64,000 nt of DNA from Rhodococcus sp. HNM0569. GTDB lineage: Bacteria; Actinomycetota; Actinomycetes; Mycobacteriales; Mycobacteriaceae. A program made the translations under genes and the position numbers. The DNA is taken from contig NZ_JAASAE010000003.1 of NCBI RefSeq assembly GCF_012726205.1, forward strand, positions 248,001 through 312,000, written 5' to 3'. This document shows positions 15,836 through 22,963 of the stretch, one piece after another (position 1 is the stretch's first letter; every line of letters begins with the position of its first letter). The notes beneath the pieces are model-generated. The model ran no database searches. It had not been told where the DNA came from and saw only the letters and a program-made list of their open reading frames with translations.

Positions 15836-16972
15836 ATGGACAAGAGCGCGATCGAGAACGCGATCCTCGCGATGGCTCGCGACGCCGAGTTGCTCGCCGC
15901 AGTCAAGGCAGAGCCCGATCGGGCACCGGAGTTGCTCGGTGTCGACCAGGCGTGGGCGGAAACCATCCTTGCCGGCGAGCGGGACCGGCTGCGGGCGGTC
16001 GGCCTGAACGACGGTTTGACGATCCTCGTCAGCCGGTGGTTCAACGACGACCTCGGCGACGCATCGAGCGCGGGTGCGTTCGTGGTCGACGACTCGCTGC
16101 CGCTGCCCACACCGGACGTGCCGCGTGGCCTCGTCTTCGCGGGTGGCTGCTCGCACGTACCCGACCTGCTGGCCAGGCCGGAGATCGACCCCGAGGACTC
16201 GGTGTCGCGGCTGCTGGCCGGGTACGACAAGCTCGCGCAGGACATCGCCGCCGCCGACCCGGATGTGATCCTGGTGTCCGCCGACTGCCATTTCCAGAGC
16301 TTCGACACCGGTCACTTCGTGCTCGGTGTCGGTGACGGACACGCCGGGTCGATGGAATTCTTCAAGCGACCCGACCTCGATCTCGAACTCACCGGGCACC
16401 CGGAGTTCGCCCGGGCACTCGCAGGGGCCGTCCGGTCCGCGGGTCTGGAGGTGGAGGAGGCACCTCGTGTGGAACTCGACCACGGCCTGATCGTGCCGCT
16501 GAGACTGATGCTCCCGCGGCCCGATCTGCCTGTCGTGCCGGTCATCACGCAGCCTGCACGCACCTTCTCGCCGTTCAACGCACGACGTTTCGGCGAGGCG
16601 ATGCGCTCGGTCGTCGAGGATTCGGGCCTGAAGGTGGCCTTCCTCGCTACCGGCGGTCTTTCCCACTGGCTCGACCCGGGCCATTTCGGTGGCGTCGATA
16701 CCGAGTTCGACACCTACATCCTGGAATTGCTGCAGGCAGGTAGGGGTCTGGACATGTGCTCGCTCGAACCGTTCCCGCTGCTCGAGCACGGGCAGTACGA
16801 GATCATGAACTGGATGATCATGCTCGGCGTCGCGGGCCCGGGAATCCACGGACACGTGTACTCGTACGAGCCGATGGAGGCGTCGGGCGGCGGCTGGACG
16901 GTCGTCAACATGGATCTCGACGATGCGCGTGCCCGTGCGGGTGCGGTTGCCGCGTCGGCGGGTGCGTCGTGA
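15836..16972 (+). CDS. Extradiol ring-cleavage dioxygenase, fused LigA-LigB type
   Basis: This 378-residue protein combines an N-terminal helical LigA-like domain (about residues 1-75, SAIENAILAMARDAELLAAV) with a LigB catalytic domain. In LigB the Fe(II) ligands would be H107 (GCSHVPD), H152 (DCHF) and a late Glu (QYEIMNW). GLSHW and DHGLIVPLRL resemble the conserved acid-base regions. Class III extradiol enzymes cleave protocatechuate, gallate, dihydroxyphenylpropionate or 3,4-dihydroxypyridine. It is a second ring-cleaving enzyme in the same operon, so it may take a different dihydroxylated ring. AGGAGGT lies 7 nt before the ATG at 15836. Confidence 0.85.
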   Translation: MDKSAIENAILAMARDAELLAAVKAEPDRAPELLGVDQAWAETILAGERDRLRAVGLNDGLTILVSRWFNDDLGDASSAGAFVVDDSLPLPTPDVPRGLVFAGGCSHVPDLLARPEIDPEDSVSRLLAGYDKLAQDIAAADPDVILVSADCHFQSFDTGHFVLGVGDGHAGSMEFFKRPDLDLELTGHPEFARALAGAVRSAGLEVEEAPRVELDHGLIVPLRLMLPRPDLPVVPVITQPARTFSPFNARRFGEAMRSVVEDSGLKVAFLATGGLSHWLDPGHFGGVDTEFDTYILELLQAGRGLDMCSLEPFPLLEHGQYEIMNWMIMLGVAGPGIHGHVYSYEPMEASGGGWTVVNMDLDDARARAGAVAASAGAS

Positions 16973-17877
16973 GCCCGACACGGACGTTGCGCGTCGGCCT
17001 GACGCAGTGGCACGCCACCACCCACGTCGCCGCGAACACGGCCACCGCGGTGCGGTGCATCGAGAAGTCCGCGGCCGACGGTGCAACGGTGGTGGTGTTA
17101 CCCGAGAACGGTCTGATGCTCGGGACCAACACCGAGATGCGCGCCGCCGCTACGGGCGTCGACGGCGAACCGGTGCGGCAGCTGCGGCTGGCCGCGCGCC
17201 GGACAGGTGTCGTCGTGATTCTCGGTGGCATGAAGAACCGTACCGACGACGGCGTCTTCAACTCGGCCCTCGTGATCGATGCTTCCGGCGAGATCGCGGG
17301 CCGGTACGACAAGCTGCACCTCTTCGACGCCAATCTCGGCGGGCAGTCCTTCGAAGCGTCGTCGGTGGAGAAGGCGGGCTCGGAACTCGTCCTCGTCGAC
17401 GTCGACGGCGTCCGCATCGGGCTCACGATCTGCTACGACGTCCGCTTTCCCGAGGTGGCGCGGGAACTCGCTACGGCAGGTGCCGAGGTGTTGCTCGTAC
17501 CCGCCGCGTTCGTGCGGTCCACCGGCGAAGCACACTGGCACACGCTGCTGCGCGCCCGTGCCATCGAGAACCTCGCCTACGTGGTGGCGCCCGCGACCGT
17601 GCACTCGCCGACGCCCGAGTACCGCGACGCATTCGAGACGTACGGTCACGCGCTCGTCGTGGGTCCGTGGGGCGACGTGCGGGCTGATCTCGGGGAGTGT
17701 GCGGAGGCCGTGGAGGTCGTCGAACTCGATCTCGGAGAAGTCGCCGCGGCGCGCGCGAAACTACCGGTCCTCGCCGGCCGCCGCGGCGCAGACGTCTACG
17801 GGTCGGTGCCGCGGGTCGTGACGACGAAGTCGGCACCCGAACGAAAGGACGTCGATCATGACCGCGCCCTCGGATGA
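16969..17877 (+). CDS. Carbon-nitrogen (nitrilase-superfamily) hydrolase
   Basis: This 302-residue enzyme has the nitrilase-superfamily triad E46 (LPENGLM), K115 (RYDKLHLFD) and C155 (TICYDVRFPE), with the pattern of omega-amidase/Nit2-type amidases. GTG at 16969 overlaps the LigAB stop (GTGA). The 2,5-dihydroxypyridine route needs hydrolysis of N-formylmaleamate to maleamate and formate. The usual alpha/beta-hydrolase (NicD) is not seen in this window, so this protein is the best local candidate for that step. That is inference; it may instead hydrolyse an amide from the LigAB branch. Confidence 0.85.
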   Translation: MSPTRTLRVGLTQWHATTHVAANTATAVRCIEKSAADGATVVVLPENGLMLGTNTEMRAAATGVDGEPVRQLRLAARRTGVVVILGGMKNRTDDGVFNSALVIDASGEIAGRYDKLHLFDANLGGQSFEASSVEKAGSELVLVDVDGVRIGLTICYDVRFPEVARELATAGAEVLLVPAAFVRSTGEAHWHTLLRARAIENLAYVVAPATVHSPTPEYRDAFETYGHALVVGPWGDVRADLGECAEAVEVVELDLGEVAAARAKLPVLAGRRGADVYGSVPRVVTTKSAPERKDVDHDRALG

Positions 17878-18109
17878 TCTACCGCCCGGCGTCGTTTCGG
17901 CCGAGCCGTGGGACGGAATCGGCAACGAGTTCGCGGGTGTGCGATTCCGAAAGGTGCACACGCGCAACGGTGCCCGACTCGAGCTCTTCGTGCCGCGCAC
18001 CGAGGCCCGGGTGCTGCTCGACCCGATGGCACTCGAGGTCGTCGCGGAGCAGAACCCCCAGTTCTTCACCGAGCTCATCGCGATGCGGCTGGGCTCGGCG
18101 GACCGCTGA
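17858..18109 (+). CDS. Small protein of unknown function in the catabolic operon
   Basis: This 83-residue soluble protein has no signal peptide or membrane segment. The central part reads GIGNEFAGVRFRKVHTRNG, then a VLLDPMALEVV strand-helix and a C-terminal FFTELIAMRLG. It resembles small actinobacterial proteins sometimes labelled dihydrodiol dehydrogenase, but it is too short for any such enzyme and no catalytic motif is visible. It starts (ATG 17858) 20 bp inside the hydrolase gene with AAAGGA upstream, so it is translated with the operon. An accessory or assembly factor for the oxygenase is a guess. Confidence 0.65.
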   Translation: MTAPSDDLPPGVVSAEPWDGIGNEFAGVRFRKVHTRNGARLELFVPRTEARVLLDPMALEVVAEQNPQFFTELIAMRLGSADR

Positions 18110-18111
18110 CG

Positions 18112-18981
18112 ATGTACGTCGACGAGGCACACCCCGCGCCGGCTGCGGGGCGTCGTGGCCGCGCGGTGGAGGACACGTACACGGTGCTTCGGGAGCGGAT
18201 CATCGCGGGGGACTACCGACCAGGTGTCAGCCTGTCCCAGGTTCGGCTCGCGGAGGAGTTGGCCGTGTCCCGGACGCCGCTTCGTGAAGCACTGCGTCGT
18301 CTCGAGGCCGAACACCTGGTGGTGAGCGCGGCGAATCGCGGAGTCGTCGTGGCACCGCTCGCGCTGCGAGACGTCGAGGACTCCTACGCGATCCGCCTGC
18401 TCGTCGAACCAGCGTTGCTGTCGGCCACCGTCCAGGATGTGACGGACGACGACGTGACGGCGATGGCCACGGCGTTGGTGGAGATGAAGCGCACCTCGGT
18501 GTCACCGCGTCAATTCCAGCTCGCGCATTGGGATTTCCACCGGGTGATTCTCGGCCGGTTCCCGACAGGCGTGCGCGAACTGATCGAAACACAGCTCACC
18601 ACCATCGACCGTCATCAGCGGATGTACTTCGAGAAGCCAGCGGCTGTCGACGACCTCACGGATGTCGACGAGATGCTGCTGGACGCGGTCCGACGGCGCG
18701 ACGCGGCGTGCGCTGCGCGGCTGCTCGAGTTCCACCTGCTCGACACCGCACTCGGCCTGATCGCGTCCGTCGAACCCGAGCACGACTTCCACTCCCTTCC
18801 GATCGCACTGGCAGGCGCAGGGATTCGGACGGGAGAACTGGCGAATCTGCGCAACGGCGGGGCGGTTCCGGTCGAGTGGGACTCGACCGGGGCGCCCGCC
18901 ACGGCATTTCCTGCGCTCACCACCACCAACCTCTACACCGGGCGGGGCTCGACCGGCCGCCTGGGCACCACACCGACGTAA
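18112..18981 (+). CDS. GntR-family regulator (FadR/FCD subgroup), copy 1
   Basis: This 289-residue protein has an N-terminal winged helix (YTVLRERIIAGDYRPGVSLSQVRLAEEL, SRTPLREALRRLEAEHLV) and an FCD effector domain with the metal-binding His-rich pattern (HWDFHRVIL, LEFHLLDTALGL). The protein runs about 60 residues past the FCD domain, an extension also found in the paralogue at 21777. It lies within the operon, two bases after the previous stop, so it is expressed with the pathway it presumably controls. The effector is probably a pathway intermediate. Confidence 0.88.
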   Translation: MYVDEAHPAPAAGRRGRAVEDTYTVLRERIIAGDYRPGVSLSQVRLAEELAVSRTPLREALRRLEAEHLVVSAANRGVVVAPLALRDVEDSYAIRLLVEPALLSATVQDVTDDDVTAMATALVEMKRTSVSPRQFQLAHWDFHRVILGRFPTGVRELIETQLTTIDRHQRMYFEKPAAVDDLTDVDEMLLDAVRRRDAACAARLLEFHLLDTALGLIASVEPEHDFHSLPIALAGAGIRTGELANLRNGGAVPVEWDSTGAPATAFPALTTTNLYTGRGSTGRLGTTPT

Positions 18982-18991
18982 GGGCAAGAAG

Positions 18992-19741
18992 ATGGCGGAC
19001 AACTACCGCATCGGCATGATCGTGCCGAGCTCGAACACCACGATGGAAACGGAAATCCCCGCGATGCTCCGTGCGCGCGAGGAGATCCGGCCGGAGAGGT
19101 TCACCTTCCACTCCTCGCGCATGCGCATGCAGCACGTCACCCCCGAACAGCTCGCCGCGATGGACGCCGATTCGCTCCGCTGCGCGGCCGAGCTGGCCGA
19201 CGCGCGAGTCGACGTGATGGCCTACGCGTGTCTCGTGGCGATCATGTCGCAGGGCCGCGGATACCACTGCGAATCGGAACCGAAACTGTCGGCGGTCGCC
19301 GAGCGCGAATCCGGCGCGGCGATCCCCGTACTGTCGTCGGCAGGTGCGCTCACCGAGGCCCTCGGACACCTCGACGTCAAGAACATCGCCGTCGTCACGC
19401 CTTACATGAAGCCGCTCACGGCCACCGTGTGCGATTACATCGAGCACGAGGGATTCTCCGTCGTCGACTCGCTGTCGCTTGAGGTCGCCGACAATCTCGA
19501 GGTGGGCAGGCTGGATCCGCGCAACCTCCTCGATCACGTCGAGAAGGTCGACACGAGCGGTGCCGACGCACTCGTGCTCAGCGCGTGTGTGCAGATGCCG
19601 TCGCTCCCGGTCCTCGACCTTGTGCAGAGCCGCTTCGACATCCCGGTGATCTCCGCTGCCGCCGCCACGACCTGGCGGTTGCTGACACGACTCGGCCTCG
19701 ACCCTGTCGTTCCCCGCGCGGGCGCCCTGCTCGCCCCCTGA
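18992..19741 (+). CDS. Maleate cis-trans isomerase
   Basis: This 249-residue Asp/Glu-racemase-superfamily enzyme isomerises maleate to fumarate. The match to known maleate isomerases is strong: VPSSNTTMETEIPAML at the N-terminus, FTFHSSRMRMQHVT, and the two catalytic cysteines C80 (MAYACLVAIM) and C199 (LSACVQMPS). Family members use positions close to 80 and 199. It is the last step of the 2,5-dihydroxypyridine route, feeding the TCA cycle. ATG at 18992 follows the GntR stop by 10 bp with a weak AAGGGCAAG ribosome-binding site. Confidence 0.93.
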   Translation: MADNYRIGMIVPSSNTTMETEIPAMLRAREEIRPERFTFHSSRMRMQHVTPEQLAAMDADSLRCAAELADARVDVMAYACLVAIMSQGRGYHCESEPKLSAVAERESGAAIPVLSSAGALTEALGHLDVKNIAVVTPYMKPLTATVCDYIEHEGFSVVDSLSLEVADNLEVGRLDPRNLLDHVEKVDTSGADALVLSACVQMPSLPVLDLVQSRFDIPVISAAAATTWRLLTRLGLDPVVPRAGALLAP

Positions 19742-19813
19742 ACACCCCAGCCGGCACCCGAACGGCGACCGGTACCGAAACGTCCATACGCGCACACGAG
19801 CATCGGAGTGACC

Positions 19814-21748
19814 GTGAGTTATCCAGCACTGTTCGAAACCGGCCGTATCGGCTCGCTCGAGATCCGCAACAAGATCGTCAAGTCGCCGCAGAGTACGGCG
19901 ACGTCCAATCCCGACGGCACCGTCAGCCAGCGCACCGTCGATCACTACAAGCGCCTCGGTGAAGGCGGCGTCGGTCTGGTCATGATGGAGTACAGCTTCG
20001 TCGACGACGATGCGAGCAAGGCGATCCACAACCAGCTCGGCAACTCGCGCCGCGAGCACACACCCGGCCTGGGCTGGGTCGTCGACGAGGTGCACGCGAC
20101 CGGGGCGAAGATCGGTCTCCAGATCGCACACGGTGGCAGGCAGAAGTTCCTGGGCACGGCGCCGATCAAGTCGGCGACCGACTCGTCGTGGGCCGACGTC
20201 GAGGGACAGTACGGGGTGATACCCAGCCCGATGACGATCGACGAGATCGACGGCGTGGTGAAAGCTTTCGGCGAGGCCGCCGCGCGTGCCCACGCCGCGC
20301 GGTTCGACATCGTCGAGGTGCACGCCGGCCACGGCTATCTCATCACCAACTTCCTGTCACCCCACACGAACTGGCGCGACGACGAGTACGGCGGAAGCTT
20401 CGACAACCGGGCGCGGCTGCTGCTGCGGATCGTCGACGAGATCCGTGCGTCGGTGCCCCGGGACTTCCCGCTGAGCGTGCGCGTGTCGGTCACCGACTAC
20501 GAAGCGGACGGCATCCCCATCGAGGAGACGGTCGAACTGTGCCGGAGGCTCGAACAGCACGGCGTCGACGTCCTGCACTGCTCGGGTGGCCACCATGCCG
20601 GAATGGAGTGGGAGGTCAGTCCCTGGTATCAGGTTCGGGCACCGCATCGGTGGGGCTGGGAGAAAATCAAGCACGCGGTCGCGATTCCGGTGATCGCCTC
20701 GGGCTCGCTCGTCACGCCGGAGGTTGCGGAGGAGATCGTTGCGTCCGGTTCGGCGGACTTCGTCTCACTCGGCCGCGCGATGCTCGCCGACCCGGACTGG
20801 GCGCGGAAAGCGAAGGAGGGCAGGGTCCTCGAGATCACCCCGTGCATCCGGTGCAACGACGGCTGTCTGCACCGGGGACTCAACAAAGGGCGCAGCGCCG
20901 GATGCAGCGTGAACCCGAGTGTCACGGAAGAAGGGCGGTTCCCGGTCGTGGCCGCCGACGTCCGCAAGCAGGTTGCCGTGGTGGGTGGCGGGCCTGCCGG
21001 TCTGCGCAGCGCGGCGGTTCTGGCTGATCGCGGGCACGACGTGACGCTCTACGAGCCGGGCACACTCGGCGGCACACTGCGTCACGCCGACGGGTCGACG
21101 GTCAAACAGGATCTCGACGGTCTCGTGCGCCATCTCGTGCACGAAGTGGAGCGGCGGGAGATACGCGTCGTCCGGGAACGGGCCGACGCGGACGTGCTCG
21201 AGGTGGGTGGCTACGACAGCGTGATCGTGGCGACGGGGGCGCCCTCGCGGGCGCCGGATTTTCCCGTCGCGTCGGATGTGGCCGTGCGAGACGCCGCCGA
21301 CGTGCGCTCGTCGGATCCGGTGCACGGCAACGCGGTGGTGATCGGCGGTGGGTTGCAGGGCTGCGAGGTGGCGCTGCGTCTCGCCGAGAAAGACGACGTC
21401 AAAGTGACCGTGCTCGAGTCCGGGTCGGCGCTCATGCGTGGCGACGAGGTGTTCACGGATGCCGAGAGGCTGCCGCTGTTCCTCGACGCGGCAGCAGTCG
21501 ACGTGCGACTCGGCACGCGGGCTGCATCGGTCGACGCGGCGGGCGTTCACATCGTGACAGCCGACGGAGAGAGTGTCCTGCCCGCCGACACCGTGATTCT
21601 CGCGCTCGGCCGCGCCACCGCCGAGGCGGACCTCGCAAATCGGCTGCGGGGCCTGGGCCGGGAGGTGCACCTGATCGGCTCGGCGGTGCGACCGGGACGG
21701 GTATTCGACGCCATCCACTCCGCATTCTTCACGAGCCGACTCGTCTGA
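19814..21748 (+). CDS. OYE-type NADH:flavin oxidoreductase with FeS cluster (2,4-dienoyl-CoA reductase-like)
   Basis: The product is about 644 residues. An N-terminal FMN TIM barrel (LFETGRIGSLEIRNKIVKSP, HAAR..HAGHGYLI..FLSPHTN) is followed by four Cys for a [4Fe-4S] cluster (CIRCNDGCLHRG...GCSVNP). A C-terminal FAD/NAD domain follows (VAVVGGGPAGLRSAAVLADRG). This is the architecture of 2,4-dienoyl-CoA reductase and trimethylamine dehydrogenase. In the operon it may reduce or dehydrogenate a ring or unsaturated intermediate; the reaction is unknown. GTG at 19814 is preferred to 19808 because GGAG ends 5 nt upstream of it. Confidence 0.88.
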   Translation: MSYPALFETGRIGSLEIRNKIVKSPQSTATSNPDGTVSQRTVDHYKRLGEGGVGLVMMEYSFVDDDASKAIHNQLGNSRREHTPGLGWVVDEVHATGAKIGLQIAHGGRQKFLGTAPIKSATDSSWADVEGQYGVIPSPMTIDEIDGVVKAFGEAAARAHAARFDIVEVHAGHGYLITNFLSPHTNWRDDEYGGSFDNRARLLLRIVDEIRASVPRDFPLSVRVSVTDYEADGIPIEETVELCRRLEQHGVDVLHCSGGHHAGMEWEVSPWYQVRAPHRWGWEKIKHAVAIPVIASGSLVTPEVAEEIVASGSADFVSLGRAMLADPDWARKAKEGRVLEITPCIRCNDGCLHRGLNKGRSAGCSVNPSVTEEGRFPVVAADVRKQVAVVGGGPAGLRSAAVLADRGHDVTLYEPGTLGGTLRHADGSTVKQDLDGLVRHLVHEVERREIRVVRERADADVLEVGGYDSVIVATGAPSRAPDFPVASDVAVRDAADVRSSDPVHGNAVVIGGGLQGCEVALRLAEKDDVKVTVLESGSALMRGDEVFTDAERLPLFLDAAAVDVRLGTRAASVDAAGVHIVTADGESVLPADTVILALGRATAEADLANRLRGLGREVHLIGSAVRPGRVFDAIHSAFFTSRLV

Positions 21749-21756
21749 TGAAATCT

Positions 21757-21800
21757 CCCGGCCGACGGCCGGGCGGTCACTTCGGCCGACGGCCGGGCGG
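21757..21800. terminator. Duplicated GC hairpin between convergent genes
   Basis: CCCGGCC-GAC-GGCCGGG (21757-21773) is a perfect 7-bp stem with a 3-nt loop lying between the OYE stop and the stop of the convergent GntR gene. The 18-bp CGGCCGACGGCCGGGCGG occurs at 21759-21776 and again at 21783-21800; the second copy encodes the last residues of the GntR protein. It probably acts as a bidirectional terminator. No U-tract is present, which is common in actinobacteria. Confidence 0.6.
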
Positions 21801-22631
21801 ATAGCGGAGTTCGAGATTGGAGGTGATGCTGTCGGGCAGTAGGGGATCCGAGTCGATCCAGTAGATCGGCGCGGGCCGAGTGATGCGTCCGTCGGCATCG
21901 TGCTCGATCACGATCCCACGGCCGCGCAGTGCGACGAGGAGTGAATCGAACCGGTGGTCGGGGTCGGCGTCGAGGACGAGACCGAGTGCCGCATCGATGA
22001 GATGGAATTCCATGATCCGCCTGGCGGATTGGGAATTGCGTGCTTCGACCGCATCGAGAAGATGTGTGTCGGCCGCGACGAAGTCGTCGGGTGTGCGCTG
22101 GTGCGACAGATACACGCTCTGGTGCCGCTGGATGCGCGTATGCATCGACAGGGTCAGCTCGCGGAAGGATGCGGGATAGCGAGTGAGCGCGACGTCGTGG
22201 AACTCCTGGTGAGCCCGTTGGAAGCGCTTGCTGTGGTTGCGGTGTCGATGCATGGCTTCGAGAGCGGTCCGCATCTGCGTGAGGTCGTCCGCGGTCAGCT
22301 CGTCGATGACGGCGGCGATAGTGGGCGCCTCGACCAGGATCCGCAGCGCGTAGCTTTCCTCGGTCTCGGAGTTGACGATCGGTGCGACGTGCATGCCACG
22401 GTTCGCCTGCGCGACGAGCAGCCCATCGGCCTCCAGGCGTTGCAGTGCTTCGCGGAGCGGGGTGCGACTCACGTCGAACTCGGCCGCGAGTTGCTCTTGG
22501 GACATGCGCTGCCCGGGTTGGTACACGCCGTCGACGATCCGCTCACGCAGCGAGCTGTAGAGGGCTTCCACGGTCGTGCCTGCGCGGGTGGCTCGCCGTG
22601 TGGTCGCCTGTCCGCCTGCTGTGCTCGTCAC
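21777..22631 (-). CDS. GntR-family regulator (FadR/FCD subgroup), copy 2
   Basis: This protein of about 284 residues is paralogous to the regulator at 18112: winged helix (YSSLRERIVDGVYQPGQRMSQEQLAAEF, SRTPLREALQRLEADGLL), an FCD domain (HQEFHDVAL, MEFHLIDAALGL) and the same long C-terminal extension (DHRFDSLLVALRGRGI, then TSNLELRYPPG). GTG at 22631 is chosen because GGGGGA lies just upstream; ATG at 22694 would add 21 residues of doubtful coding quality. It diverges from the permease gene and probably controls it, and perhaps the main operon too. Confidence 0.85.
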   Translation of the reverse strand: MTSTAGGQATTRRATRAGTTVEALYSSLRERIVDGVYQPGQRMSQEQLAAEFDVSRTPLREALQRLEADGLLVAQANRGMHVAPIVNSETEESYALRILVEAPTIAAVIDELTADDLTQMRTALEAMHRHRNHSKRFQRAHQEFHDVALTRYPASFRELTLSMHTRIQRHQSVYLSHQRTPDDFVAADTHLLDAVEARNSQSARRIMEFHLIDAALGLVLDADPDHRFDSLLVALRGRGIVIEHDADGRITRPAPIYWIDSDPLLPDSITSNLELRYPPGRRPK

Positions 22632-22963
22632 GTCTTCCCCCGGTGGTCGGTGCCGACGAAGCCGGCACGGTGTCGGCGTCGTCGCCATGTGCATACAGTT
22701 GCGTAGCCTACGTGGGCGAGGTGGACGGTAGGGGAGTTACACCGGTGTGCCGTGTCGCCACACGGCACCGAGTGCGCAAACATGTTGAGGCACAGGGCAT
22801 CGACGAAACGAAAGTGTTACGTCGAGCCCTTCCCTTTTTACGCAGGATTCGTAGACTACTGGAAACTGTATCCAGTTCTGCGTACAAAAATACCCGCCGG
22901 GGAAGAGTCGTCCGGCCCTTCCTCTCTCGCCCTGCTCCACCACCCTGTACCGGAGGTACGGAC
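22632..22963. promoter_or_regulatory. Divergent control region of GntR copy 2 and the permease unit
   Basis: This 332-bp region has no convincing ORF. At 22858-22876 there is an inverted repeat ACTGGA-AACTGTA-TCCAGT. Its right half lies in TGTATCCAGTT (22867-22877), which is identical to 9800-9810 before the Rieske operon. Local base composition is lower in GC than in the genes. GGAGGT at 22952-22957 is the ribosome-binding site for the permease. The sites are plausible binding positions for one or both GntR proteins. Confidence 0.55.
22858..22877 (+). promoter_or_regulatory. Inverted repeat with TGTATCCAGTT before the permease unit
   Basis: ACTGGA-AACTGTA-TCCAGT (22858-22876) is a 6-7-6 inverted repeat whose right arm is part of the 11-nt motif shared with 9800-9810. 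It lies about 90 bp before the permease start. FCD-type GntR proteins bind short dyads of this size. Confidence 0.45.
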
